A DNA stretch of 64,000 nt from JAFAHD01 sp963772515. GTDB lineage: Bacteria; Vulcanimicrobiota; Vulcanimicrobiia; Eremiobacterales; Eremiobacteraceae. The stretch is taken from positions 248,001-312,000 of the forward strand of contig CAVYXC010000005.1 of the NCBI GenBank assembly GCA_963772515.1. Reading direction: 5' to 3'. The translations under genes and the position numbers were made by a program. Below are positions 39,920 through 50,375 of the stretch, piece after piece. Below the pieces are notes generated by a model. The model saw only the letters and a program-made list of their open reading frames with translations. It was not told the DNA's origin and did not search any database. How positions within the stretch are numbered: position 1 is the first letter of the stretch; each line of letters opens with the position of its first letter.

Positions 39920-41850
39920 TGGCGGACTTCTTTTTAAGGTACGCGCCGCTCATACTGTTCTTCCCGCTGATCGGCGCAGTGACGATCGCGCTGTTCGGCC
40001 AATACGTGGACCGCAAGGCATCCGCCTACATCGGCTGCATTTCGCTCGGCCTGTCGTTCGTCTTGACCGCCGGCCTCGCCGCCGTCATCTTGCCGCTCCC
40101 GCTCGGGCAGCAGATCTTCTACAGCCACAGCCACTTCATCGGCTACTGGGCGCATCTGCCGCCGGATCTGATCATCTCGTTCCGACTGCTGGTGGACCCG
40201 CTCTCGCTCTTGTGGATGCTCATCATCACCGGCGTCGGCCTGCTGATCCACATCTATTCGGTCGGCTATATGGCTGAGGACAAGAACTATCGGACGTTCT
40301 TCTCCTACATGAACTTGTTCGTCTTCACCATGTTGCTGCTGGTGATGGCCGACAACTTCTTGTGGCTGCTCGTCGGCTGGGGCGGCGTGGGCCTGGCGTC
40401 CTACCTGCTCATCGGTTTCTACTACGAGCGTCCGGTCGCGGTGCTCGCCGCGCGCAAGGCGCTGATCATGAACGTCATCGGCGACGTCGGCATCCTGATC
40501 GCGATCTTCCTTATGTATGCGCATTTCGGCAACATCACGTATCAGGGCGTCTTCAGCCACGTGGCGACCGCTCCGACGGCGGCATTGACGTGGATCGGGA
40601 TCTGGCTACTCGTCGGCGCGGTCGCCAAATCGGCGCAGCTGCCGCTGCAGACCTGGCTGCCCGACGCGATGGAAGGCCCGACGCCGGTCAGCGCGCTTAT
40701 CCACGCCGCGACGATGGTGACCGCGGGCGTCTATCTGATCGCCCGGGCCCATCCCATCTACGACAGCGCACCCGTCGCTGCCGAGATCGTCGCGGTGGTC
40801 GGCGGCGTGACGGCTCTGTTCGCAGCCACGATCGGCTGCGTGCAGTACGACATCAAGCGCGTGCTGGCATACTCGACGATGAGCCAGATCGGCTACATGA
40901 TTTTGGCGGTCGGCGTGGGCGCGTACGCGGCCGGCGCGTCGCACTTCATGACGCACGCGTTCTTCAAAGCGCTGCTCTTCTTGTCGGCGGGCCTCGTCAT
41001 CCACGCGCTGGGCGGCGAGCAGGACATCCGCAAGATGGGCGGGCTTGCCGCGAAGCTGCCGTTCGCGTTCTGGACGTTCGTCGTGGGCGCGGTCGCCATC
41101 GCCGGCATCTTCCCGTTCTCGGGCTTCTTCTCCAAGGATGCCGTGCTCGACGCGACGCTGACCAACCACCATCCATACCTGTTCGCGTGCGGCGTGACGG
41201 CCGCGGGCCTGACGGCCTTTTACATGGCGCGCCTCGTGTTCTTGACGTTCTTCACCGGCGCGTATCGCGGCGACCACGAGGTGCACACTGACGCGGCTCG
41301 CACCATGACCGTCCCCGTCGCGCTGCTGGCGGCGCTCTCGCTGGTCGGAGGCGCATTCATATTGCCGCGTCATGACGAGCTGGCGTTGATGTTGCGCAGC
41401 ACGTTCGTCGACGCGCGGCTGCCGCAAAACGGCAACGAGTTCGATCTCGGGCTTTCGTTCGGCGTGCTGCTCATCGCGATCGCAGGCATTGCGCTTGCCT
41501 GGATCGCGTACGAGTGGCGGCCGGCGATCGCCGCAGTGGCGAAGCGCGCGTTCGCAGGCGTGCATGCGCTCCTCACCAACGCTTACTATTTCGACGTCAT
41601 CTATTACTGGCTGTTCGAGAAGCCGACCTACGCGCTCGCGAACGCGCTGTTGCGCACCTTTGAGACCGACGCGGTGGACGCGCTGCCCGCCTTCGCGGTG
41701 CGCCTGGGGTCATCGCTCGGCGCGCTGTCGACGCGCTGGGAGACCGGTTATCTGCGTCGCTACGGCCTGACGTTCGTCATCGGCGCGGCGTTGCTGCTCT
41801 TCATCTATATCTTCTTGGCGCACGGAACGAGTGCGGGAGCCGGGCCATGA
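39919..41850 (+). CDS. nuoL: NADH-quinone oxidoreductase subunit L
   Basis: 643-residue antiporter-like proton-pumping subunit. The long multi-helix core includes WLLVGWGGVGLASYLLIGFY, the Lys/Glu-containing QTWLPDAMEGPTPVSALIHA region near residue 243, and YSTMSQIGYMILAVGVGAYA. A C-terminal lateral helix region is present. The length is typical. ATG 39919, with the end coupled to nuoM as ATGA. Confidence 0.95.
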   Translation: MADFFLRYAPLILFFPLIGAVTIALFGQYVDRKASAYIGCISLGLSFVLTAGLAAVILPLPLGQQIFYSHSHFIGYWAHLPPDLIISFRLLVDPLSLLWMLIITGVGLLIHIYSVGYMAEDKNYRTFFSYMNLFVFTMLLLVMADNFLWLLVGWGGVGLASYLLIGFYYERPVAVLAARKALIMNVIGDVGILIAIFLMYAHFGNITYQGVFSHVATAPTAALTWIGIWLLVGAVAKSAQLPLQTWLPDAMEGPTPVSALIHAATMVTAGVYLIARAHPIYDSAPVAAEIVAVVGGVTALFAATIGCVQYDIKRVLAYSTMSQIGYMILAVGVGAYAAGASHFMTHAFFKALLFLSAGLVIHALGGEQDIRKMGGLAAKLPFAFWTFVVGAVAIAGIFPFSGFFSKDAVLDATLTNHHPYLFACGVTAAGLTAFYMARLVFLTFFTGAYRGDHEVHTDAARTMTVPVALLAALSLVGGAFILPRHDELALMLRSTFVDARLPQNGNEFDLGLSFGVLLIAIAGIALAWIAYEWRPAIAAVAKRAFAGVHALLTNAYYFDVIYYWLFEKPTYALANALLRTFETDAVDALPAFAVRLGSSLGALSTRWETGYLRRYGLTFVIGAALLLFIYIFLAHGTSAGAGP

Positions 41851-43307
41851 TCAGCGCGATGGTCTTCTTCCCGTTGCTGTTCGCGCTGGCGCTGCTGTGC
41901 GTGCCGCGCACGAACGCACCGTTGCTCAAGGGTGTCGCGTTGGCGGGCGCGCTCGGCACCTTCGCCATCTCGCTCGTGCTGCTGCCGCTCGCACCAAGCG
42001 GCGTGGTGCAGGACTCGCTGGATTGGATCAACGGCGCCGTCGGCGCCGCCTACCACGTGCGGGTGGACGGCATCAGCCTGTGGTTCGTGCTGCTGACGAC
42101 GTTCGTCGCCGTGCCGGCCGTGTGGGCCGCGTTCGCCTACCGCGACGCCGCGCGCTTGCGCGGCTATCTCGCGCTCTTGCTGCTCTTCGAATGGACGCTG
42201 CTCGGCCTGTTCACCGCCGGCGACCTGCTGCTGTTCTACATCTACTGGGACTTGATGCTCATCCCGGTGTTCTTGGCGCTGGTCGGATACGCGGACGCGC
42301 CGCAAGCGCGGCGCGCGGCGTGGACGTATCTCATCTACAATCTCGCCGGCGGCCTCGTGCTCCTCGCCGGCGTGATCGGCGTGGTGCTGCAGACGCACAC
42401 GTTTGAGGTCCTGGGCTACGGTGGCCACCTGCCGCCCGACCTGCAGCGCTGGCTGTTCGCCGCCTTCGCGCTCGCGTTCTTGATCAAGACGCCGGTCTTC
42501 CCGCTGCACGCCTGGATGCCGCCGACCTATACGCAATCACCGCCCTCGCTGGTCGCCATGGTCTCCGGCGTGCAGAGCAAGGCGGGCTTGTACGCGTTCA
42601 TCGTCTTCGCGCTGCCGCTGTTCCCGGATGCGGCGCACTACTTCGCGCCGGCGATGCTGGTCCTGGCGGTCTGCAGCATCCTGTACGGCGCGCTGCTCGC
42701 GATCGCCGAGCGCAACGCCAAGACGCTGGTCGCCTACTCGTCGCTGTCGCATCTCGGGCTGGTCCTGCTGGCGCTGTTCGCGTTCAACTTCACGTCGCTG
42801 CCGGCCAGCATCCTGATGATCGTCAGCCACGGCACCATCGCCGCAGCGCTCTTCTTGCTGGTCGGCTTCATCGAAGACCGCACCGGCACGAACGACCTCG
42901 GCGCATTCGGCGGGCTCGCCGCGGGCGCGCCTCGCCTCGCCGTGTTCATGTTGATCGCCGCGATGGCCGCGCTCGGCCTTCCAGGCCTGTCGGGCTTCGC
43001 CGGCGAGTTCTTGATCCTGATCGGCGCGTGGCAGACGCAGCCCGTGTACAGCTCGCTCGCCCTGATCGCCGTCGTGCTGTCCGCGGTCTACGCGCTGCGT
43101 TTGTTCCAAGGTGCGATGCACGGCCCGCTGCGCCTGCCGGCCGATGCCGCGCCGATCGCCGATCTTCGCCCGCGCGAGTTCTGGCTGGTCGTGCCGCTGC
43201 TGGCGGCGATCTTCTTCCTCGGCGTATGGCCGGCGTGGCTTAACGACCGCATACCGGCGCCCGCGCAAACCGCCACCTCCCACGCCGCGACGGTCGAGCG
43301 CTCATGA
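41847..43307 (+). CDS. nuoM: NADH-quinone oxidoreductase subunit M
   Basis: 486-residue antiporter-like subunit. It has LLFYIYWDLMLIPVFLALVG near residue 129, the channel motif FPLHAWMPPTYTQSPPSLVA near 221, and YSSLSHLGLVLLALFAFNF near 299. ATG 41847 is coupled to nuoL and the end is coupled to nuoN (ATGA). Confidence 0.95.
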   Translation: MISAMVFFPLLFALALLCVPRTNAPLLKGVALAGALGTFAISLVLLPLAPSGVVQDSLDWINGAVGAAYHVRVDGISLWFVLLTTFVAVPAVWAAFAYRDAARLRGYLALLLLFEWTLLGLFTAGDLLLFYIYWDLMLIPVFLALVGYADAPQARRAAWTYLIYNLAGGLVLLAGVIGVVLQTHTFEVLGYGGHLPPDLQRWLFAAFALAFLIKTPVFPLHAWMPPTYTQSPPSLVAMVSGVQSKAGLYAFIVFALPLFPDAAHYFAPAMLVLAVCSILYGALLAIAERNAKTLVAYSSLSHLGLVLLALFAFNFTSLPASILMIVSHGTIAAALFLLVGFIEDRTGTNDLGAFGGLAAGAPRLAVFMLIAAMAALGLPGLSGFAGEFLILIGAWQTQPVYSSLALIAVVLSAVYALRLFQGAMHGPLRLPADAAPIADLRPREFWLVVPLLAAIFFLGVWPAWLNDRIPAPAQTATSHAATVERS

Positions 43308-44737
43308 CGATTCAGGGCGTCAACTTCGACTTCGCGATCCTCGGCCCGATCCTAGCGCTGGTCGTCGCGGGTTTGCTCGTCCTGCTGGTCGACCTGGTCA
43401 CGCGCAGCGTCGCGCGCGGCGTGCTCTACGGGATCGGTTTCGCCGGCTGTGCTGCGGCGTTCGCTTTCATGATCCCGTTGTACGGCCGCAGCGCGACCAC
43501 CATCAACGGCGCGTTTGCGACCGACCGCTTCTCGTGGGGTTTCTCGGGGGTGCTCATCGGGGCGCTCGCGGCGACGCTGCTGCTCTCCTCATTGCGCAAC
43601 GCGGATGACGGCGGCAGTCCCGGATCGTACGCCGCGCTGTTGATCTTCTGTACCATCGGCGGACTGATCATGGCCGGCGCGACCACGCTGATCGGCATCT
43701 TCTTGGGACTCGAAGAGCTCTCGCTTGCGTTGTATGTCTTGGCAGGCAGCGGCTATCCGCGTCCGGCGTCAGAGGAGGCCGCGCTCAAGTACGTGCTCCT
43801 CGGGTCGCTCGCGTCCGGCTTCCTTATATACGGTTCGGCGTTGCTGTACGGCGCGGCGGGCAGCGTCTCGATCGCCGCGTTGGCGACCGCCGCCGCCGGC
43901 CTGACGCCGCTGTTCGTCACCGGCTTCGCGCTGCTGCTCGTCGGGCTGGCGTTCAAACTCGCGCTCTCGCCGTTCCACTTGTGGACGCCCGACGTCTACG
44001 AGGGTTCACCCATCGCCATCACCGCCTTCATGACGGTGGCGGTGAAGGCGGCGACGTTCGCCGTGTTGGCGCGCTTCATCTATACGGCGTTCGGGCACGA
44101 CAGCGTCGCGCTGGTGCCGCTGTGGATGCTGGCCATCGTCTCGATGCTGGTCGGAAGCTTCGGCGCGCTGCGCCAGCGCAATCTGAAGCGGCTGCTGGCG
44201 TACTCGAGCATCGCGCAGGCCGGCTTCATGGTCGTGGCCCTCGCCGGCGTGGGCGAGTACGGCCTCTCCTCGCTGCTGTTCTATCTGATCGCGTATGCGC
44301 TCATGAACCTGGGCGCGTTCGCCGTCATCGCGATGCTCGGCGACGGCGACGAGGCCTACGCCGACATCGACGCGTACCGTGCGCTGTTCTACCGGCGGCC
44401 GTGGGTCGCCGTCGCACTCACTCTGTTCTTGTTTTCGTTGGCCGGGATTCCGGGCACCGCGGGCTTCTTCGGAAAAGTGCTGCTGCTCGAACAGGGCTTC
44501 GGCGCAGGGCCATGGGGCGTGGCGCTCGGCTGCGCGCTCATCGCCGGATCGATCGTGTCGATCTACGCCTACTTCAAAGTGATCTGGCTGATGTTCGTGC
44601 CGCAAGAGGGCGAGCAGCCGGTCACGGCCGGCAACTCGCCGCTGTCCTGGATCCCCGTCGGGATCGGCGTCGCGGGGGTCATCGCGCTCGGCGTGATCCC
44701 GCAGATCTTCGTCTCGCTCGTCTCCGCCGCGTTCTAG
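43304..44737 (+). CDS. nuoN: NADH-quinone oxidoreductase subunit N
   Basis: 477-residue antiporter-like subunit and last gene of the complex I locus. It has the typical GLEELSLALYVLAGSGYPRP segment near residue 130, the LSPFHLWTPDVYEGSPIAIT motif near 222, and YSSIAQAGFMVVALAGVGEY near 300. The stop at 44735-44737 is part of a CTAG shared with the convergent M16 peptidase gene. No terminator hairpin is visible there. Confidence 0.95.
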   Translation: MTIQGVNFDFAILGPILALVVAGLLVLLVDLVTRSVARGVLYGIGFAGCAAAFAFMIPLYGRSATTINGAFATDRFSWGFSGVLIGALAATLLLSSLRNADDGGSPGSYAALLIFCTIGGLIMAGATTLIGIFLGLEELSLALYVLAGSGYPRPASEEAALKYVLLGSLASGFLIYGSALLYGAAGSVSIAALATAAAGLTPLFVTGFALLLVGLAFKLALSPFHLWTPDVYEGSPIAITAFMTVAVKAATFAVLARFIYTAFGHDSVALVPLWMLAIVSMLVGSFGALRQRNLKRLLAYSSIAQAGFMVVALAGVGEYGLSSLLFYLIAYALMNLGAFAVIAMLGDGDEAYADIDAYRALFYRRPWVAVALTLFLFSLAGIPGTAGFFGKVLLLEQGFGAGPWGVALGCALIAGSIVSIYAYFKVIWLMFVPQEGEQPVTAGNSPLSWIPVGIGVAGVIALGVIPQIFVSLVSAAF

Positions 44738-47403
44738 GGCGGACCCGCGGTCGAAACGGTCAGGCCGTCGGGCTGCAGATACTTGCGCGCCGCGTCTTGG
44801 ATCTGCGCCGGCGTGATCGCGCCGTAGATCTGCGGCAGGCGCTGCGCGTAGTCCAAGCCGAGTCCGAGCAGCTCTTCGCGCAGCAGCTCGTCCGCTAGGC
44901 CTTGATCGCTGACCTCGCCCGTGATGACGGCGTCGGCGGCGAGCCGGCGGAACTGCGCGAGGTCATCGTCGCTCACCGGATCGCTTTGCAGCGCGCGCAT
45001 CTGCACGATCGCCTCGTCGATCGCCTTGTCCACGTCGCGCCGGTTAGCGCCGAAACTCATGCTCCACGGACCGCCGCCGGCGGGGCTGTCCGAAAAACGC
45101 GAGCCGATGTCGTACACGTAGCCGTCGACGTCGCGCACTTGATGGAGCAGTTTGGAGACGAACGATCCGCCGCCCAAGATGAAATTCATGAGCTGGGCAA
45201 CTTCCAGATCGGGCGCGTTCGGCGCGACGCCCGGCGCGCCCGCGCTGACCTCCACCTGCGACGTGCCGTTGACGACCGCGTTGACGCGCCGCGATGAAGC
45301 GGGCGCCGGCGCTCCGGGGACCTGCAGCTCGCTCGTCTGGATGCGGCGCCACGAGCCGAAAAGGCGCTCGACCTGCGCGCGCACCACAGCGGTGTCGACA
45401 TCGCCGGCGACGACGATCACGGTGGCGTTGGGTCCGAAGTGCGCGCGGTAGGCGCTTTGCACGTCGGCTCGGCGGACGGCCGCAAGTCCGCCGGGCGTTC
45501 CCATGCTCGGGCGCGACCAGGGATTGGAGGACGGGTACATCTCGCGGTACATCTGGTCGCGGGCCACCAGCGTCGGATCGTCGCGCGCGCTGCGCCGGTC
45601 GTCGATCAGCTGGGCCTTGGCATCAATGAAATCCTGTGGATCAAACCTGGGATGCTGCAACACGTCGGCCATCAACGCCATCGCCCGCGGCTCGTCTGCC
45701 GCCAATGCCTGCGTCGATAGATTCGAGCCCGCGAGCGTGATCGATGTGTCGACCGTCAGGCCAAGCGCGTCGTAGGCGTCCTGCAGCTGATCGTACGTCT
45801 TGCTCGTGGTGCCGCGCAGCAGCATCTCTTGCGTGAGCGCGGCGAGGCCGCAGCGCGACGGCGGATCATACGCGCTGCCGGCTTGGGTGAAGGTCTCGAT
45901 GACGGCGCTCGGGTTGACGTGGTTCTCCGCCACGATGAGCGCGAGGCCGTTCGGCAAGACGAAGCGCTCGGGTGATCCGGGAAGCTGTGCGGTCTGGCCT
46001 TGGGCGACTTGCACATCGCGCGCGCTTGCCGTCATCCACGCGGCGGGCTGCCGGCGCCGCGCAAACCCGATGCTCCCGTGCGGTACCCACGATGCGCTGC
46101 GCGAACGCGCGGTGTAGGTGCCGATCGTGACGTTGTCAGGCGTCATGTACTGGCGCACGGCTAGCTCGATCTGCGCGGCAGTGACCGCATCGGTGCGCGC
46201 GACGAACCGGCCGTCGTTGCGCCAATCGCCGGTCCACGCCTGCCAGCGCGCCAACCACTGGGCGAGCGCCTCGACGCCGTCGTGCTGGAAGACGTACGAC
46301 GCGACCACCTGCTTTTTCGCGCGGCGCAGCTCCGCGTCGCCGACCGGCCGCTGCGCGAGCTTGCGCAGCTCGCGCTCGATGACGCTGCGCGCGTCGTCCG
46401 GCGCGACGCCCTGGGCCAGCGTCACCGTGATGGTGTAGAGGTAGGGATCGTACGCCTCGCTCGGCGCCGTCTCAAGGTCGGTGGCGTAGCCGTCGTCGAT
46501 CAACGCCTGATACAGGCGCGCCGACTGGCCGCCGGCGAGCACGGCGTCGAGCACTTGCAGGACGTAGCTCTCATCGCTATACGTGCCCGGCACGTGGTAG
46601 GCCATCTCAAGCCGGTCCGCTGAACCGGCGCCGACGACGTTGACCCGGCGCACGCCGTGCTGCACCGGCTCGACGATCTGCTGCAGCTGCGCGACCGGCC
46701 GCTCGGCGACGCCGTCGAAATACTTGTGCACCAGCGCGAGCGCGGCGTCTGGATCGACGTCGCCGGCGATCACGAGCACCGCGTTCTGCGGCGCGTAATG
46801 GTGCAGGTAGAAGTCGTAGACGAGATCGCGGTGCGTGGCGAACGACGCGACGACGCTTTTCCAGCCGATCGTCGGCCAATGGTACTGATGCGCCTGCATC
46901 GCCGCCGCTTCGACCTGCTCGTCGAGGAGCTCGGACGGATTGTTGTCGGCGTTCTCGAGCTCGGCCAGCACCACGACGTTCTCCGCCGCCAGCTGTTTCG
47001 GATCGAACGCGGCGTTGACCATGCGATCGGCCTCGACTTCGAGCGCGCTGGCAAGCTCGTCTTTATGGAACGACTCGTAGTAATAGGTCGAGTCTTGATC
47101 CGTGTTGGCGTTGTTGTCATAAAAGCGCCGGTCGATGTCGCCCGGCTTGAGCAGATCGGTCGTGCCTTTGAACATCATGTGTTCGACCTGGTGCGCCACG
47201 CCGGTGGTCCACGGCGTCTCGTCTCGCGACCCCGCCTTGTAGAGCACGCCGACGGTGGCGACGGGCGCAGCATGGATCGGCGCCACGATGACGGTGAGTC
47301 CGTTCGACAGCGTCGTCGTCGTCGCGCTCACGTCGGCGCGCGCCCATGACGGTGCTATCGCTGCGAGCAGCGCGGCGCAAAGAGCGAGCAAGCGGACGTG
47401 CAT
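44734..47403 (-). CDS. M16-family zinc metallopeptidase, two-domain, exported
   Basis: 889-residue insulinase-family (M16) protein with an N-terminal signal peptide (MHVRLLALCAALLAAI... to about Ala22). The inverted zinc motif HxxEH is intact at His71-Glu74-His75 (AHQVEHMMFKGT) in the first half. The second half carries the M16 fold but no HxxEH (LAALTQEMLLRGTT), as expected for the structural half-barrel. It probably acts in the periplasm or at the envelope on peptides or unfolded proteins. ATG 47403 is preferred; a TTG 15 bases upstream in frame also exists. The stop is shared in CTAG with nuoN. Confidence 0.9.
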   Translation of the reverse strand: MHVRLLALCAALLAAIAPSWARADVSATTTTLSNGLTVIVAPIHAAPVATVGVLYKAGSRDETPWTTGVAHQVEHMMFKGTTDLLKPGDIDRRFYDNNANTDQDSTYYYESFHKDELASALEVEADRMVNAAFDPKQLAAENVVVLAELENADNNPSELLDEQVEAAAMQAHQYHWPTIGWKSVVASFATHRDLVYDFYLHHYAPQNAVLVIAGDVDPDAALALVHKYFDGVAERPVAQLQQIVEPVQHGVRRVNVVGAGSADRLEMAYHVPGTYSDESYVLQVLDAVLAGGQSARLYQALIDDGYATDLETAPSEAYDPYLYTITVTLAQGVAPDDARSVIERELRKLAQRPVGDAELRRAKKQVVASYVFQHDGVEALAQWLARWQAWTGDWRNDGRFVARTDAVTAAQIELAVRQYMTPDNVTIGTYTARSRSASWVPHGSIGFARRRQPAAWMTASARDVQVAQGQTAQLPGSPERFVLPNGLALIVAENHVNPSAVIETFTQAGSAYDPPSRCGLAALTQEMLLRGTTSKTYDQLQDAYDALGLTVDTSITLAGSNLSTQALAADEPRAMALMADVLQHPRFDPQDFIDAKAQLIDDRRSARDDPTLVARDQMYREMYPSSNPWSRPSMGTPGGLAAVRRADVQSAYRAHFGPNATVIVVAGDVDTAVVRAQVERLFGSWRRIQTSELQVPGAPAPASSRRVNAVVNGTSQVEVSAGAPGVAPNAPDLEVAQLMNFILGGGSFVSKLLHQVRDVDGYVYDIGSRFSDSPAGGGPWSMSFGANRRDVDKAIDEAIVQMRALQSDPVSDDDLAQFRRLAADAVITGEVSDQGLADELLREELLGLGLDYAQRLPQIYGAITPAQIQDAARKYLQPDGLTVSTAGPP

Positions 47404-47494
47404 GGGATTCGTTTTCAAAGGAAAGCCCCACGAATCATTGGAACTGCCGACCGTCCGCCGTAGGCGAGTCGCTTGGTCCTAAGGGTCCGGCCGG

Positions 47495-50362
47495 GTGGTT
47501 GCTTTGAGAAATCGTTTCGCGAGCGGCATTTTGACGTTGGCGCGCCGTAGCGGTGTCATCGCCGCGCTGTTGCTCGTAGCCGCGGTCGTACCTGCTCTGG
47601 CCGTGCCCCCGCCGGTCGGCATCGTGACGCCGAACGCGAGCATCGCGCTGGCCGGCCAGCCGATCTCGATCACGGTCAACGTCCAAGGGCCCGGCGCCAG
47701 CAGCGCTATCTCATTTCTGAATTTCGGCGACGGCAGCGGAATACTAGGCCTGGACCCGCCGTATCCTCGGGTGGTCAGCCACGCATACGCCCTGCCGGGC
47801 ACGTATAACATCACGCTGTCGATCATCGGTGTTCTTAACCCCATCGGCACCGCCACTGTCCGGATCGTCAATCCGGCGAGCTTCTCGCTGACGGCCGCGC
47901 CGACCAGCGTCATCGCCGGCCAGGCGGTCAATTTCACGGCCGTCACCGGGGTAGCCATCCCCGGCGCGTTCGTCGATTTCGGCGACGGCACGTCGGCGCC
48001 CGCGCCCGCGCCGTACAATCAGCTCGTGCACCGCTATCAGTCGCCGGCGATCTACACCGCGCGCCTGGGCATCGTCGGCCAGGGCGTGAGCTTCGCGCAG
48101 ACGCAGGTCGCGGTGAGCACGAATCCGGTCAACGTGCCGGTCGGCCAGATCTACTCGTCCTTCTTGGTCGGTTCACCGGTGCTCGCCGGCACGGATACGT
48201 CAATCGCTCTGACCTATCGCATCTTCACGCCGTTCGTCATCGGCTCGAGCGGGGTGAGTCCGCTGCAAGCGATCGTCGAGCTCACCGACAGCAAGGGGAA
48301 CGTCATCCAGCGCAGCGATCCGTATGCGCTGCCCTTCACGCAGCAAAACGTCAACGCGCCGCAGACGGTGATGATCCCGTATACCGTTCCGGCCGACGCG
48401 GGCGGCGACTACCTCATCCGCGTCTACGTGCGCGTGAACACCGGCGGCACTGTTGCGGTGGCCCGCGCGCAGCCGCTGCAGATCATCGGCGGACCAGACC
48501 CGGCGCCGCTCGTCAACAACGCGTTTCATGCCAGCGGCGCGGTCTTGAGCAGCTCGGGCACCAACCGCGGCGGGTACGGAGTCAATATGGGTCTCACCAC
48601 CGCGCTTCAGTGGGCCACGGACGAGCTGCTGCTCACGGGCACGTTCGACCCTGTTTCCAAGAAGATCGATCCAGTCGTGGCCTTCCAGTCGGCCACGCCC
48701 GCGCCGGTCACGGCGCCCGCTGCGACGTCCGCTCCGAACGCATCGACGTCGCAAGTCGATAGCGGTCAAGTGCCGGCGCCGCCGACCAACAGCTCTGGGC
48801 AGGCGACGCCGCCCGTCGCGTCGCCGCCGCCAGGGAATCAGAAGACGCCGCAACCGAATGCGTCGGTGCCGCCGAATCTTCCGACGCCCACACCGTCAGC
48901 GACGCAACCGTCGAAATCCCAAGATGCGTCGGTGGCGGCCGAGGGCTCGGCGAGCAGCGGCATCCCCGCGAGTCCGGCTCCGGCGCCCAGCACGACGCCG
49001 CCGAGCGGGCCGAGCAACGCCACCGGCTCTGCCGCAGAGCAAGCCGGCCCGGCGGTCACGCCTGCACCTGCGCCAGCGCCCGCCCCCGCATCGGCGCCGG
49101 GCGCACCGACGCCCGCGTCGCCGGGGCTGAGCTTCAAGGATGTCATCGGACGCACCGATGCCGCCATGCCGTCGGTGATCGGCAGCAAAGAGACCTTGCG
49201 CGGCATCGACGCCACGTATGCGTTGCAGTCCGGCTGGACGCTGCACGGCGGCGGCGGTTATCTGCAGCTCCCGAGCAACAGCACGACCGAGCGCACCGGC
49301 GAACTGCTCGACGTGATCCGGGCGTGGGATGCGGGCGCCGACTCGTTCAGGCTGGCCTTTTCGCGCAACCAGGACGACACCAACAAGTTCGTCCAGACCG
49401 GCACGACGGGGCCGTTGGACGTCACCGCCGGAGTGTTCGAATTCACCGACCAGTTGACGCCGCACATCAAGGCGCTGCTCACCGGCGGGCGCTCCGACAC
49501 GCAGCCTGAGACGGATGGCCTTCCCGCCTACGACGACTCGGTCGACCAGGCCGACGTCGTCTACAACGTCGGCTCGACGACATTCGACATGCAGTACCAC
49601 AACGCCGGGCCGCAATTCGGCACGCTCAGCGGCGCATCGGCGCTCTCCGATCGCGCGGGCGGCGGGGCAACGCTCAACCTCACGACCTCGCCGATCTCGA
49701 CGCTGGCGCTCGTCTACGGCAACGACCTCGTGCGATCGGTGTTCTCGCGCACGACCAACTCGAACGCGACGTTCAACATCGTCCCCCCCAAGTGGCCGGG
49801 GATCACGGTCGGCCTGGAACGCGACACCGCCCTCGCACCCGGCTCCGACTCGCTCACCAAGACGGCCAACTTCGGCATATCCAAGACCGGCATCTCGAGC
49901 ATCACGATTTCGGGCGTCATAGCCGCCGTGAGCGATGCGCTCATGCCCCAGGCCTACTCGACGACGCGCACCGGCGTGTTCACCTACCAGTACGCCAACG
50001 GCGGCCATACCTTCGGCGCGGGCGTGAACGCGACGAACACGACGAGCGCGGCCTCGACCGGCACGGTGACCGAGTCGCTCAACTACGGCTTCACGTTCGG
50101 CGGACACGCGCCGCCCAACCCGGGCGGTCTTCCGCTGCCGCCTTCGCGCAACTTCGAGACGAAGTTCGTGCTCAGCAACGTCAACATGCGCGCGCTCACG
50201 AGCGGCGGACACACCGCGACGCTCACCGGCTTGCTCTCGTGGCACGTCACCCCGCAGCTCGCGCCGGGTGTGGAATTCAACTATCAGCGCCATTACGACG
50301 ACGAGCCGACGCTCGACACCGAGACGTCGTTCGCGCGTTTCCGGCTCGACGTCAATATCTAG
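47495..50362 (+). CDS. Secreted PKD-domain protein with Pro-rich linker and beta-barrel-like C-terminus
   Basis: 955-residue exported protein. A signal sequence (about 1-37) precedes two PKD/immunoglobulin-like repeats (SFLNFGDGSG...VVSHAYALPGTYNITLSI near residues 73-110; AFVDFGDGTS...LVHRYQSPAIYTARLGI near 158-190). A beta-rich domain follows (about 200-400), then a Pro/Ala/Ser/Thr-rich linker (about 415-545), and finally about 400 residues of alternating hydrophobic/polar strands with short turns. This last part looks like an outer-membrane beta-barrel of perhaps 16-18 strands, for example ITISGVIAAVSDA and GVFTYQYANGGHTFGAGV. The family is not recognised. A surface adhesin or anchoring porin-like role is inferred from architecture only. 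GTG 47495 or TTG 47504 may be the start. Confidence 0.75.
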   Translation: MVALRNRFASGILTLARRSGVIAALLLVAAVVPALAVPPPVGIVTPNASIALAGQPISITVNVQGPGASSAISFLNFGDGSGILGLDPPYPRVVSHAYALPGTYNITLSIIGVLNPIGTATVRIVNPASFSLTAAPTSVIAGQAVNFTAVTGVAIPGAFVDFGDGTSAPAPAPYNQLVHRYQSPAIYTARLGIVGQGVSFAQTQVAVSTNPVNVPVGQIYSSFLVGSPVLAGTDTSIALTYRIFTPFVIGSSGVSPLQAIVELTDSKGNVIQRSDPYALPFTQQNVNAPQTVMIPYTVPADAGGDYLIRVYVRVNTGGTVAVARAQPLQIIGGPDPAPLVNNAFHASGAVLSSSGTNRGGYGVNMGLTTALQWATDELLLTGTFDPVSKKIDPVVAFQSATPAPVTAPAATSAPNASTSQVDSGQVPAPPTNSSGQATPPVASPPPGNQKTPQPNASVPPNLPTPTPSATQPSKSQDASVAAEGSASSGIPASPAPAPSTTPPSGPSNATGSAAEQAGPAVTPAPAPAPAPASAPGAPTPASPGLSFKDVIGRTDAAMPSVIGSKETLRGIDATYALQSGWTLHGGGGYLQLPSNSTTERTGELLDVIRAWDAGADSFRLAFSRNQDDTNKFVQTGTTGPLDVTAGVFEFTDQLTPHIKALLTGGRSDTQPETDGLPAYDDSVDQADVVYNVGSTTFDMQYHNAGPQFGTLSGASALSDRAGGGATLNLTTSPISTLALVYGNDLVRSVFSRTTNSNATFNIVPPKWPGITVGLERDTALAPGSDSLTKTANFGISKTGISSITISGVIAAVSDALMPQAYSTTRTGVFTYQYANGGHTFGAGVNATNTTSAASTGTVTESLNYGFTFGGHAPPNPGGLPLPPSRNFETKFVLSNVNMRALTSGGHTATLTGLLSWHVTPQLAPGVEFNYQRHYDDEPTLDTETSFARFRLDVNI

Positions 50363-50375
50363 GCGTTTAGCCGCG

